Shown: positions 49,432 to 57,602 of the stretch, one piece after another | Layout: the number at the start of each line of letters is the position of its first letter | How positions within the stretch are numbered: the first letter of the stretch is position 1 | Assembly (NCBI GenBank): GCA_023443285.1 | Contig: JAEZVB010000103.1 | Span: forward strand, 1 to 63,989 | From: Bacillota bacterium | Lineage (GTDB): Bacteria; Bacillota; Negativicutes; Sporomusales; Sporomusaceae | Length of the DNA: 63,989 nucleotides | Direction: 5' to 3' | Program-made: the position numbers and the translations under genes | Notes under the pieces: model-generated | Seen by the model: only the letters and a program-made list of their open reading frames with translations | The model's database searches: none | What the model was told of the DNA's origin: nothing

Positions 49432-50322
49432 ATGAACACTGTTAAAATTAAACAAGTAGATGCTTTTACAACAGAGGCGTTTGGCGGCAACCCTGCCGGG
49501 GTAGTGACAGATGCCAATCAGCTCACAGATGAGCAGAAACAAATAATTGCTCGCGAGATGAACCTTTCGGAAACAGCGTTTGTCTCCCGCTCTGATGTGG
49601 CAGATTTTAAAGTGCAGTTTTTTACGCCGAATGCACAGGTGCCGTTATGTGGTCATGCGACCATTGCAACTTTTGCCACCCTGTATGAGGAGGGAAAACT
49701 TGACAAGAGCAAGAGCATTTTTTATCAGGAAACCCAAGCCGGTGTTTTGGCAGTCGAAGTAATAAAAACGGGCAGTCAAACGACCTTTATGATGACCCAG
49801 GGCGTGCCACAACTGGCTGAGGCAGAAATCAGTAGGGCGGAAATTGCTGCCGGCTTAGGACTTGCTGCCGAGGATCTAATCGAAATCCCGCCACTGAAGG
49901 TATCTACGGGGTTGTGCTGGTTGGTAGTTGGTATAAAAAGCCTTGCAAAATTGAGCCAGGCAGAGCCGGATTTTGCCGCGATTATTTCTCTGAGCAAAAA
50001 GTGTGGTATTGTGGGGTTTGTGGCGTTTTGTCTGGAGACTGTTCAACCTGAATGCAGTTTCCATTCCCGCTCCTTCTGTCCGTTAGTCGGGATCAATGAG
50101 GATCCGGTGTGCGGGACGGGTAATGGTTCAGCTACTGCGTATATTGCTGCTCATAATTTGCTTGCAGTCAAGGAGGAAACTGCCTTGATCGGGGAAGCTG
50201 GGTTGAAAGTAGGGCGCCCGGGCAGGGTTAACATCCTTGTCAGCAAGCAGGCTGATCAGGTAACTAACGTTAAAGTGGGTGGTTCTGCTGTTACTATTTT
50301 GGAAGGGGAGATGCGATTTTGA
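49432..50322 (+). CDS. PhzF-family isomerase/epimerase
   Basis: A 296-residue protein of the diaminopimelate-epimerase fold. The start KIKQVDAFTTEAFGGNPAGV with the catalytic Glu in MNLSETAFV (about residue 46), the CGHAT loop and GINEDPVCGTGNGS are standard PhzF features. PhzF proper isomerises a phenazine precursor, but most family members have unknown substrates. It lies 24 bases after the MocR gene and overlaps the racemase gene by four bases, so the three form an operon. ATG 49432 follows AGGAGG. Confidence 0.88.
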   Translation: MNTVKIKQVDAFTTEAFGGNPAGVVTDANQLTDEQKQIIAREMNLSETAFVSRSDVADFKVQFFTPNAQVPLCGHATIATFATLYEEGKLDKSKSIFYQETQAGVLAVEVIKTGSQTTFMMTQGVPQLAEAEISRAEIAAGLGLAAEDLIEIPPLKVSTGLCWLVVGIKSLAKLSQAEPDFAAIISLSKKCGIVGFVAFCLETVQPECSFHSRSFCPLVGINEDPVCGTGNGSATAYIAAHNLLAVKEETALIGEAGLKVGRPGRVNILVSKQADQVTNVKVGGSAVTILEGEMRF

Positions 50323-51014
50323 AGACAATAGGTCTTATCGGTGGGTTAAGCTGGGAATCTTCCATAGAATATTATCGGTTGATTAATGAAGGTATTAAAC
50401 AAAAATTGGGCGGGCTGCATTCAGCTCAGAGTGTAATGTATTCGGTTGATTTCGGTCCTGTTGAGGAATTGATGCGCCAAGGCGATTGGCAACAGATCAA
50501 CAAGCTGCTTGTAGATGCAGCATTGCATTTGCAGCAAGGCGGAGCTGATTTCATTATTATTTGTTCCAATACCATGCATCGGTGTGCTGACATTATTATG
50601 GAACAGACAGGAATGCCGCTTATCCATATTGCCGATGCGGCCGCGCAAAAGATTAAAGAACAAGGCATCAAAAAGGTCGGATTAATGGGAACAAAGTTTG
50701 CCATGGAAGGCGATTTTTACCGGAAACGGCTTAAAGAGCAGCATGGGGTTGACGTTATTATACCGGAAGAAACTGAGCGGAATATGATTAACACTGTGAT
50801 TTTTCAGGAATTATGTATGGGTATTCTTAGCCCACAATCAAAAGAGCGTTTTCAACAGATTATCAATAACCTTGTAATGCAAGGGGCGGAAGGTATTGTG
50901 TTGGGCTGTACTGAAATCCCGCTGCTGATAAAGCAGGCTGATGTGACTGTGCCAGTATTTGATACCATGACGCTGCATGCAGAAGCGGCTGTCAGGTTTG
51001 CACTAGAGAACTGA
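50319..51014 (+). CDS. Aspartate/glutamate racemase-family protein
   Basis: A 231-residue cofactor-independent racemase. The two catalytic cysteines are in IICSNTMH (about residue 84) and LGCTEIPLL (about 194), and the start GLIGGLSWESS is characteristic of the YgeA/aspartate racemase group. It would interconvert L- and D-amino acids. The start is TTG 50319, overlapping the phzF-like stop, with GGAAGGGGAG upstream. Operon context with a MocR-type PLP protein suggests amino-acid stereochemistry or catabolism. Specificity is not readable. Confidence 0.87.
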   Translation: MKTIGLIGGLSWESSIEYYRLINEGIKQKLGGLHSAQSVMYSVDFGPVEELMRQGDWQQINKLLVDAALHLQQGGADFIIICSNTMHRCADIIMEQTGMPLIHIADAAAQKIKEQGIKKVGLMGTKFAMEGDFYRKRLKEQHGVDVIIPEETERNMINTVIFQELCMGILSPQSKERFQQIINNLVMQGAEGIVLGCTEIPLLIKQADVTVPVFDTMTLHAEAAVRFALEN

Positions 51015-51206
51015 ATGTTTTCATGGAAACAGGGCCATATGGGTCCTGTTTTTTATTTTTGGTAATAAAGCTTAAAGTTTTGAGGAAGATACTAATAGAG
51101 GCAAGCAGAGTCTCCGAAAGCAATGTTGGAAAAGGTAAAATAAGTTTTGTAAATACACTTGGAAAGTGATAGTATAAAGGAAGTTTAATTTCGGGGAGAT
51201 GAGTGC

Positions 51207-52613
51207 ATGAATGTGCGCTTTGCTAAAATTGCTGCGCTGTTGAGTGTTGCAGGCATATTCTTTCTATATCCGGCTCCCGGTGGATTAAGTGTAACGGCGT
51301 GGCATTTGTTTGGCGTATTTATTGCTTTGATACTTGGTCTTATATTACAGCCTTATCCCGAACCTACGCTGCTAATGGTGATAACGACACTGGCAAGCAT
51401 GTTTGTATTGCCGGTGCATGAGATATTAGTCGGGTATACTGATGCTATGTTGTGGCTGACTTTAATAGCCATGATGATTGGCATTGGCTTGAAAAAATCG
51501 GGCTTAACCCGGCGTATTGGTCTCATATTAATCAGCAGGTTTGGTAAGACAACACTACGGATTGGCTATATTTTGAGCTTTATTGACTTGGTGCTTGCTA
51601 CTAGTACACCGGCTTCGCCGGCTCGAACAGGCGGCCTGGTGTATCCGCTGGCCGAAGGGGTTATTGATGCTAGCAGCTCTGATGATCCTGAAGGAAAACA
51701 GCGAACAGGGGCTTATTTCACTTTGCTGGCGTTTACTGCCAGTATGCTTACCGGTAGTTTGTTTATGACTGGAATGGGGCCTAATCTTATCAATGTTAAG
51801 CTGGCTCAGGATGTACTGGGCATAAGTATTAGTTGGCCATTGTGGACACTGGCGGCATTGCCAGGGTTTATTGGCTTTTTATTGACACCTTATATTGTGT
51901 ATAAATTATGTCCGCCAGATATTACCTCTATGAAAGAGGTGCGTAGACATGCCAGACAGGAATTAGCAGCCATGGGACGTATTAGCGGGAATGAGTTAAC
52001 CGCTGCCGGCATTTTTTTGACAATATTAATATTATGGTCCACAAGTACGGTAACCAAAGTAGACAGTACGCTAGTCGCCTTTATTGGCATATCACTGATG
52101 CTGGTAACTGGTGTTTTGGAATGGGATGATTTAGCTGAAACCAAAGAAATGTGGTCATTTCTTATCTGGTTTGGTGCGATTTTGGGGTTCTCGGCAGCTT
52201 TGACCAAGCTTGGCTTTTTTAGCTGGTTTGCTGGTATTATCAAACTGCTGTTGCCCACTGCCGGACTGGGGTCTTACGGTATTTTGCTGTTAGTGGCAGT
52301 ATTGGCCGTTGTACCGCACTACTTTTTTGTGTCGTTTACCGGCTATGTGGTAGCTTTCTCGCCGCTCATTTTTTCGTTTGTTGCCGCTACCGATGTTCCC
52401 AGGTATCCGGCCTTCTTCTTGTTAGCGTATCTAATGGTTATCTCTTGTATGCTGACTCACTATGGTAATGCCCTAGGGCCGCTCTTGATGGAAAAGGGAT
52501 ACAATGATAAAAAAACATGGTGGAGTGTCGGTACCTTGATTACATTGCTGCATGTAGCGCTATATCTGACAGTTGGTGTTGTTTATTGGCGATTGCTTGG
52601 ATATTGGTATTAA
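51207..52613 (+). CDS. DASS-family (SLC13) anion transporter
   Basis: A 468-residue polytopic protein with about eleven to twelve helices. Family features include GLKKSGLTRRIGLILISRFG, a substrate-loop region in STPASPARTGGLVYPLA (serine/threonine-rich, about residue 135), and MTGMGPNLINVKLA. Members import di- and tricarboxylates such as malate, 2-oxoglutarate or tartrate, with sodium or by exchange. ATG 51207 follows GGGGAGATGAG. It is probably a separate unit after the racemase, but a shared role in acid or amino-acid use is possible. Confidence 0.84.
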   Translation: MNVRFAKIAALLSVAGIFFLYPAPGGLSVTAWHLFGVFIALILGLILQPYPEPTLLMVITTLASMFVLPVHEILVGYTDAMLWLTLIAMMIGIGLKKSGLTRRIGLILISRFGKTTLRIGYILSFIDLVLATSTPASPARTGGLVYPLAEGVIDASSSDDPEGKQRTGAYFTLLAFTASMLTGSLFMTGMGPNLINVKLAQDVLGISISWPLWTLAALPGFIGFLLTPYIVYKLCPPDITSMKEVRRHARQELAAMGRISGNELTAAGIFLTILILWSTSTVTKVDSTLVAFIGISLMLVTGVLEWDDLAETKEMWSFLIWFGAILGFSAALTKLGFFSWFAGIIKLLLPTAGLGSYGILLLVAVLAVVPHYFFVSFTGYVVAFSPLIFSFVAATDVPRYPAFFLLAYLMVISCMLTHYGNALGPLLMEKGYNDKKTWWSVGTLITLLHVALYLTVGVVYWRLLGYWY

Positions 52614-52759
52614 TGGTGGGGTATTTTGACATTGAAAATGTTGTGTGTTAAGCTGAGAATAATAAAATACCATTTTTGATACAGGTAAGACTAGTACGAT
52701 GTGGGTATGAAACACTATAGGGGAATCAGATCAAGGCTCTAAAGCAAGGAGATGTAGTT

Positions 52760-53308
52760 ATGAACGCAGAATTCGAGGGAATTAGTCCTGATATTAATGA
52801 GAAAACTTTTATAGCAGATGGCGCTAAGGTTATTGGCAAAGTTACAATGAAAGAGTTCAGCAGCCTGTGGCTCAATGCAGTAGTCAGAGGTGATGTAAGC
52901 CATATTGAAATTGGCCGGTATACTAATATCCAGGATAATAGTGTGGTGCATGTAGCTGATGATTATCCAACGATAATCGGTGATTATGTTACTGTAGGTC
53001 ATAATGCCATCATTCATGGCTGTACTATTGAAGAACATTGTTTAATTGGTATGGGCGCTATTATTCTAAATGGCGCGGTGGTAGGTAAGGGCAGTATTAT
53101 TGCTGCCGGGGCAGTAGTTAAAGAAAAGCAGATTATTCCGCCGCATTCTTTGGTAGTTGGCGTGCCAGGCAAAGTGGTCAAATTTGTACCTGAGGAGTGG
53201 GACAGCATTCATTCCCAGGCTGTAAAATATAAGACGCTGTGGAGTCAGCGGTATAATCTTATGCCTGATGCTGGCGGCGAAAGCTATCATGGGGAAAAAA
53301 TAGTATAA
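52760..53308 (+). CDS. Gamma-carbonic anhydrase-like hexapeptide protein
   Basis: A 182-residue left-handed beta-helix protein. Hexapeptide turns repeat through residues about 20-140. The three metal-binding histidines expected of the gamma class are present in VHVADDY, VGHNAIIHG (first and last His). It may hydrate CO2 or bind metal in another acyl-transfer role; related proteins (YrdA, PaaY, CaiE) differ in activity. In an acetogen, CO2/bicarbonate handling would make sense. AAGGAG precedes ATG 52760. It stands alone. Confidence 0.87.
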   Translation: MNAEFEGISPDINEKTFIADGAKVIGKVTMKEFSSLWLNAVVRGDVSHIEIGRYTNIQDNSVVHVADDYPTIIGDYVTVGHNAIIHGCTIEEHCLIGMGAIILNGAVVGKGSIIAAGAVVKEKQIIPPHSLVVGVPGKVVKFVPEEWDSIHSQAVKYKTLWSQRYNLMPDAGGESYHGEKIV

Positions 53309-53500
53309 TGATTTGATTGCTGGAATTGTGGAAGCAGTTGTATCGAAGTGGAAGTTTCGATATGCTGCTTTTTCTTCTACCAATATTCGGTAAAGAAATG
53401 TTAAACTCACATTTGCATAGTAGGACAAGTTTTGGTAATGTATAAGGTAACTGATAGACTTTCTAATTGAAAGATTGCTAGTTTGAGGAGGCTGATTAGG

Positions 53501-54139
53501 GTGGACATGGAATTTATCTACAAGCGTCACAGTGTAAGGAAATTTACTGAGGAACAAGTTCCTGAGCAGACAATCAAAGAACTAATCGAGGCTGCTACCT
53601 ACGCGCCTTCAGGCAAAAACCAGCAGAATTGGCATTTTGTTGTCATCAACAATACGGAGAAAATAGCTGAGATTGCCCGAATTGTCGAGAGAAAGAACGA
53701 AGAAATGTGCGGTTACTTACGGGACGAGGCGAAAATCAAAGGGCTTAAAGGAATGGTGCATTATCAAACCGTTTTTAAAGGTGCGCCTGTTCTAATCCTC
53801 ATATATGCCGGTTCTTATGAGACTATAGCCGATATGCTGCTGGCTGATGGAGTTATGCCGCCCAATGAAGTTGCTAAATATGCTAAACCCAATCCTGGTA
53901 TCCAAAACATTGCCGCCGCTCTGGAAAATCTGTTGTTGGCAGCTGCTGATAAAGGCTATGGCACTTGCTGGATGACGGGCCCGACGTTTGCTGATGAAGA
54001 AATTTCCGAATACATCGGATTTAAGAAGGAAGGCTATTATTTGGCAGCCATGACACCGCTGGGTGTACCCGCTGCTTTGGTAAAACTGTCTTCACCGCCG
54101 CGTAAACCGCTGGAGGAAGTATTGACGATAATTAGTTAA
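53501..54139 (+). CDS. Nitroreductase-family flavoprotein
   Basis: A 212-residue FMN-binding protein. The FMN contact YKRHSVRKF (about residue 6) and the YAPSGKNQQNW stretch (about 36) are typical, and the C-terminal PLGVPAALVKLSSPPRKPLEE is the usual phosphate-contact end. It would reduce nitro groups, quinones or related acceptors with NAD(P)H. The start is GTG 53501, nine bases after GAGGAGG. It is monocistronic. The physiological substrate is unknown. Confidence 0.87.
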   Translation: MDMEFIYKRHSVRKFTEEQVPEQTIKELIEAATYAPSGKNQQNWHFVVINNTEKIAEIARIVERKNEEMCGYLRDEAKIKGLKGMVHYQTVFKGAPVLILIYAGSYETIADMLLADGVMPPNEVAKYAKPNPGIQNIAAALENLLLAAADKGYGTCWMTGPTFADEEISEYIGFKKEGYYLAAMTPLGVPAALVKLSSPPRKPLEEVLTIIS

Positions 54140-54264
54140 ACTAGGATAGCTGCCACTAAGTACGTGGTGGCTATTTTTGCATAAGTGGGTAAAAGTAGTA
54201 AAACTATTTCCCAAAAAGGATGATTATGTTAAAATGAAGAAAAAATGTTTGGAGGATTTACACT

Positions 54265-54705
54265 ATGAGTCATATAATTAAACTCTGTTTAGCTTCATTA
54301 GTATGCGTATTGTTCTCTGTAACTGCGTTGCCTTCAGTTCAAGCTGCATCTCAGGCTACAATACAAGTAAATGCTGAAATTTACAATTCTGATTTTTGGG
54401 ATTGCACTTTTATCAAAGACAATACCCCTAGCAAACCGGCAGTTGTTAAAGTGGAATGGAGTTTTGGGAATAATGGCAGTAAGCAAAAAGAAGCTACCAT
54501 TATCGCAGCGGGAAAGACCAAAGGCCAAGTCGCTATTGTAGCTGAAAAGGGTGAAATAGTAAACATTAGTATCTGCGTAAAAAATGCTCACAACGAAATT
54601 CTCGGAAAATGGGGTACGCAGCTTACTAATAAGGGACAAAGTGAAAGCGTTACGATTTCACTGCCTGATAAAGCAGAACCAGTGATTAATAGGGCTCAGT
54701 CTTAA
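54265..54705 (+). CDS. Exported protein of unknown function
   Basis: A 146-residue protein with a clear Sec signal (KLCLASLVCVLFSVTALP, cleavage likely after VQA at about 28). The mature part is predicted to be mostly beta strands and has two cysteines (in FWDCTF and ISICVKN) that could form a disulfide. I recognise no family. GGAGG precedes ATG 54265. A terminator of the repeated GGAGCCGTG type follows. It would sit in the periplasm. Confidence 0.65.
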   Translation: MSHIIKLCLASLVCVLFSVTALPSVQAASQATIQVNAEIYNSDFWDCTFIKDNTPSKPAVVKVEWSFGNNGSKQKEATIIAAGKTKGQVAIVAEKGEIVNISICVKNAHNEILGKWGTQLTNKGQSESVTISLPDKAEPVINRAQS

Positions 54706-54747
54706 CTTATGAGGGTTAGAGACAACGAGCTTTAGCAGGAGACGTAA

Positions 54748-54785
54748 GGAGCCGTGCTGAAACTTTCCCGTTTCAACACGGCTCC
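54748..54785 (+). terminator. Terminator-like hairpin of the repeated type
   Basis: GGAGCCGTGCTGAAAC pairs with GTTTCAACACGGCTCC (with a small bulge). It is almost the same as 30831-30868, but the T run is weaker. Confidence 0.75.
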
Positions 54786-54799
54786 GTTTAGTTTGCTTG

Positions 54800-55411
54800 T
54801 TAGGTGGTTTTAGCAAACCCTTGCGTTATAGCGTTAAGCTGGGTTATATCAATCGGGTATTCAATCTTGTCGGCAACTTCCTGGGCTAGCTCTGTACCGA
54901 ATAGAAGTGTAAGCACATATAACCCCAATTCAAGTCCGGAACTTACTCCGGCACCGGTAATGATTTTGCCGTCCTTAACTACTTTTTGCTTCTGGACATC
55001 CACTGAATAAGCTGCTAATTCTGCCAGTGCCGTGTGATAGGTGGTGGCTTTTTTATTTGTCAGTAAACCGGCTTCGGCTAAGATAAAGGCGCCGGTGCAG
55101 ACTGACGTGGTATACATGGTTTTAACTGATTGCGCCAGGACAAACTGGCGGATAACAGGATCTTTCATGGCTGCCATTCGGCCTTTTCCCCCGGGGATCA
55201 CGATAATATCAAACTGGGGAGCCTGAGCAAAAGTTATATCGGGAATAACCTTCAGGCCGTTAAAGGCAGTAATAGGGTCAGAATCCTCGGCCACAAGGCA
55301 AACCTGGGTACTGCCTGGCTTTATCTTATTTATATAATTTAAAACTTCGAAGGGTCCAACAAAATCTAGCTCTTCCACCTGCGGGAAAAGTAATATGCCA
55401 ATGGTTATCAT
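54800..55411 (-). CDS. DJ-1/PfpI-family protein
   Basis: A 203-residue class I glutamine-amidotransferase-like protein. The nucleophile elbow cysteine is in SVCTGAFILAEAGLL (about residue 102), preceded by IIVIPGGKGR. The family includes isonitrile hydratases, chaperone/deglycase-like proteins and regulators without DNA-binding domain. The GVSSGLELGLYVL stretch near residue 155 resembles the isonitrile hydratase/AraC-partner group. ATG 55411 has CTAGGAG upstream. The reaction is not determinable. Confidence 0.85.
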   Translation of the reverse strand: MITIGILLFPQVEELDFVGPFEVLNYINKIKPGSTQVCLVAEDSDPITAFNGLKVIPDITFAQAPQFDIIVIPGGKGRMAAMKDPVIRQFVLAQSVKTMYTTSVCTGAFILAEAGLLTNKKATTYHTALAELAAYSVDVQKQKVVKDGKIITGAGVSSGLELGLYVLTLLFGTELAQEVADKIEYPIDITQLNAITQGFAKTT

Positions 55412-55559
55412 TAAATCACTCCTAGCAAGCCGCTGCGTTTATTCCTGTTAATTCCCAGATTGTGGCTTAATTTTAATTATACCGGAAATACTAATTTGGT
55501 GCATCTGGTAAGTAGATACTTTGCAATGTATATCATCGGTGAAGGTACAGGTAGCTTCA

Positions 55560-56150
55560 ATGGAATATACCATACAGGAATTTTTTAGTAATATCGATAC
55601 ATATGGCTATTTCGCAGTTTTTACGGCAATGCTGCTTACCGGCATCGGGCTGCCTTTGCCTGGCGAAATAACTTTAGGGCTAACCGGTTATCTCGTGTAT
55701 AGCGGCCAATTAACTATACTTCCTGCCATAGCGGCTGCAGCGATAGGAGATTTACTGGGGGCGGTTTTTAGTTATGGGATAGGATTTTTCAGTAGATCCA
55801 GGATCGTAGCCCGCCACTTCTCCTTTCTCATACCCACTGAGTCCAAATTAAGGGTTATTGAAAAATGGCTGAACAAATATGGCATTTTTGCGGTGGTTTT
55901 CGGGAGAAGTCTGCCGATCCTTCGCGGTGTCATTCCTATTTCGGCAGGCTTTGTCCAAATGCCGGGAAAGTACTATATGATTGGGATTTCCAGTAGTTCA
56001 ATACTGTGGTGCAGCGCGCTTATCTATTTGGGGATGAGGCTGGGATATAACTGGCAGCTAATATCAGGCTTAGTAAAAGATGCTGGGTGGGTAATCGCGG
56101 GGATACTTGTTATAAGCATAGTCGGATGGTATTTAGCCCGCAAGGTTTAA
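55560..56150 (+). CDS. DedA-family membrane protein
   Basis: A 196-residue protein with about five to six hydrophobic segments. DedA features include GIGLPLPGEITLGLTGYL (about residue 24) and the FGRSLPILRGVIPISAG motif with conserved Arg residues (about 120). These proteins act in polyprenyl-phosphate or phospholipid flipping and membrane homeostasis. ATG 55560 is chosen because the sequence then begins MEYTIQEFF; the frame is open to TTG 55521. A terminator follows at 56166-56206. Confidence 0.87.
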   Translation: MEYTIQEFFSNIDTYGYFAVFTAMLLTGIGLPLPGEITLGLTGYLVYSGQLTILPAIAAAAIGDLLGAVFSYGIGFFSRSRIVARHFSFLIPTESKLRVIEKWLNKYGIFAVVFGRSLPILRGVIPISAGFVQMPGKYYMIGISSSSILWCSALIYLGMRLGYNWQLISGLVKDAGWVIAGILVISIVGWYLARKV

Positions 56151-56165
56151 TTCTATACTATAAAA

Positions 56166-56206
56166 AGCTCTCTGCTTATTACCTGGTGTGTCAGAGAGTT
56201 TTTTTG
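56166..56206 (+). terminator. Terminator of the dedA-type gene
   Basis: CTCTCTG pairs with CAGAGAG, followed by TTTTTTT. Confidence 0.82.
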
Positions 56207-56329
56207 CGCAAAAAATTAAAATAACTGCGCACTTATTTATGGTTATGTTTACAGGGATTTGCTCATGTTTTAAGGAAATCAAGTACTATCTATAGAGCAT
56301 GGAATGTGGATGGTGGGGAGGATCAATAA

Positions 56330-57148
56330 GTGGAATCCTATAAAAAAATTCATAAATTGTATGAGCTGATTGAAACCAAAACGGTAGCCAATTTGCCTGG
56401 ACCCTATAAGGTCGGGGTCGATCTGGGAACTGCTGATGTTGTGCTGGTTGTTACCGATGAGGCAGGTAATCCGGTGGCCGGGAGTATGCAGTGGGCTTCG
56501 GTGGTTAAGGATGGATTGGTGGTTGATTTCAGGGGTGCCATGGTTATTGTCGAAGAACTCAAGGCTGAGGTCGAAGCGCGGATGGGGATTAGCTTAGATA
56601 AAGGTGCTACTGCCATTCCGCCGGGAACGGTGGGCCGAAACGCGATGGCCTGTAGTCATGTTATTGCCGGAGCCGGTCTGGAACCAGTCTGCCAAGTGGA
56701 TGAACCGGTGGCGGCCGCGGAGGCATTAGGGATTACCCATGGTATTGTGGTAGATATTGGCGGCGGTACCACTGGCATTGCTGTTTTGCGCGATGGGGAG
56801 TTAGTATTTACAGCCGATGAACCGACAGGTGGTACGCATGTGTCCTTAGTACTGGCTGGTGCATATAAGATATCCTTCGAAGAAGCAGAGGTATTAAAAA
56901 GGGATGCCAACCAGCATCGCAAGATTATGCCGGTGATTCTGCCGGTTGTGGAAAAAATGGCCACTGTGGTTAAAAACATGTTAATTGGATATGAAGAATT
57001 TAATGAGTACCCTGTCTACGTGGTGGGTGGTACTGCGTATTTGCAGGGGTTTGAAACCGAGTTTGGCAAAGCATTTGGTAGAAAAGTTCATGTTCCGCCC
57101 CATCCTTTGCTGGTAACACCTCTCGGAATAGCTATGTTTGGTATGTAG
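56330..57148 (+). CDS. eutJ: Ethanolamine/propanediol microcompartment chaperone EutJ
   Basis: A 272-residue actin/Hsp70-fold ATPase without a peptide-binding domain. The phosphate-1 motif is GVDLGTADVVLVV (about residue 29), phosphate-2 is VVDIGGGTTGIAVL (about 140) and the adenosine region is VYVVGGTAYLQG. EutJ proteins occur in bacterial microcompartment operons and are thought to help assembly or reactivation. The start is GTG 56330 behind GGGGAGG. It lies upstream of the cobalamin riboswitch and separated from the shell genes by cobT and a regulator, but on the same strand. Confidence 0.9.
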   Translation: MESYKKIHKLYELIETKTVANLPGPYKVGVDLGTADVVLVVTDEAGNPVAGSMQWASVVKDGLVVDFRGAMVIVEELKAEVEARMGISLDKGATAIPPGTVGRNAMACSHVIAGAGLEPVCQVDEPVAAAEALGITHGIVVDIGGGTTGIAVLRDGELVFTADEPTGGTHVSLVLAGAYKISFEEAEVLKRDANQHRKIMPVILPVVEKMATVVKNMLIGYEEFNEYPVYVVGGTAYLQGFETEFGKAFGRKVHVPPHPLLVTPLGIAMFGM

Positions 57149-57246
57149 AGAAAGCACCAAGTCCTTATGCGAACATAATAATATAGAACTTTTTTGACTA
57201 AATACTTTAACATCTTGCGCATCGTGCAATCCTAACAGGAGATTGA

Positions 57247-57279
57247 TGTTATCTGCAGAATGAGTTACAGCAGATAACA
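57247..57279 (+). terminator. Hairpin after eutJ
   Basis: TGTTATCTGC pairs with GCAGATAACA (57247-57256 with 57270-57279). It has no long T run. Confidence 0.5.
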
Positions 57280-57299
57280 AAATTTAATAAATGCCACCA

Positions 57300-57472
57300 A
57301 ACAGGTGCCTCTTAAAATATAAGAGGAGAATAGGGAAGCTCGGAAGGATTGGCAAATCCTTAAACGACGCGGTCGCGCCACTGTAATCGGGGAAGAATAC
57401 CTTTAGTATGCCACCGTCAAGCGGGAAGGCAAAGTTGTTCTTATGATCCGTAAGCCAGGAGACCTGCCTGTT
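57300..57472 (+). ncRNA. Cobalamin riboswitch
   Basis: AGGTGCC, GAGAATAGGGAAG, CGCGCCACTGTAATCGG, GCGGGAAGGC and the B12 box AGCCAGGAGACCTGCC appear in the standard order. It is followed by a GC-rich terminator at 57538-57569, upstream of cobT. It should repress cobT, and perhaps genes beyond, when adenosylcobalamin is abundant. Confidence 0.95.
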
Positions 57473-57537
57473 TTGGCTGTTATTTACCTCCGCGCCAGAG
57501 GTAGTACCAGAAGGACAGGATTTTATGAAAATCAAAG

Positions 57538-57569
57538 CCCTGGCCCTTTTGGGCTAGGGTTTATTTTAG
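57538..57569 (+). terminator. Cobalamin-riboswitch terminator
   Basis: CCCTGGCCC pairs with GGGCTAGGG around TTTT (57538-57559), with a T-rich tail, 34 bases before cobT. Confidence 0.75.
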
Positions 57570-57602
57570 TTTGGCGCAAAATGAAAAATTGGAGGGGTAT
57601 GC

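Noticed and set aside
57524..57556. Ten-codon leader peptide in the cobT leader
   Set aside because: It overlaps the terminator arms, and a cobalamin aptamer already explains regulation; kept only as a remark in the cobT finding.
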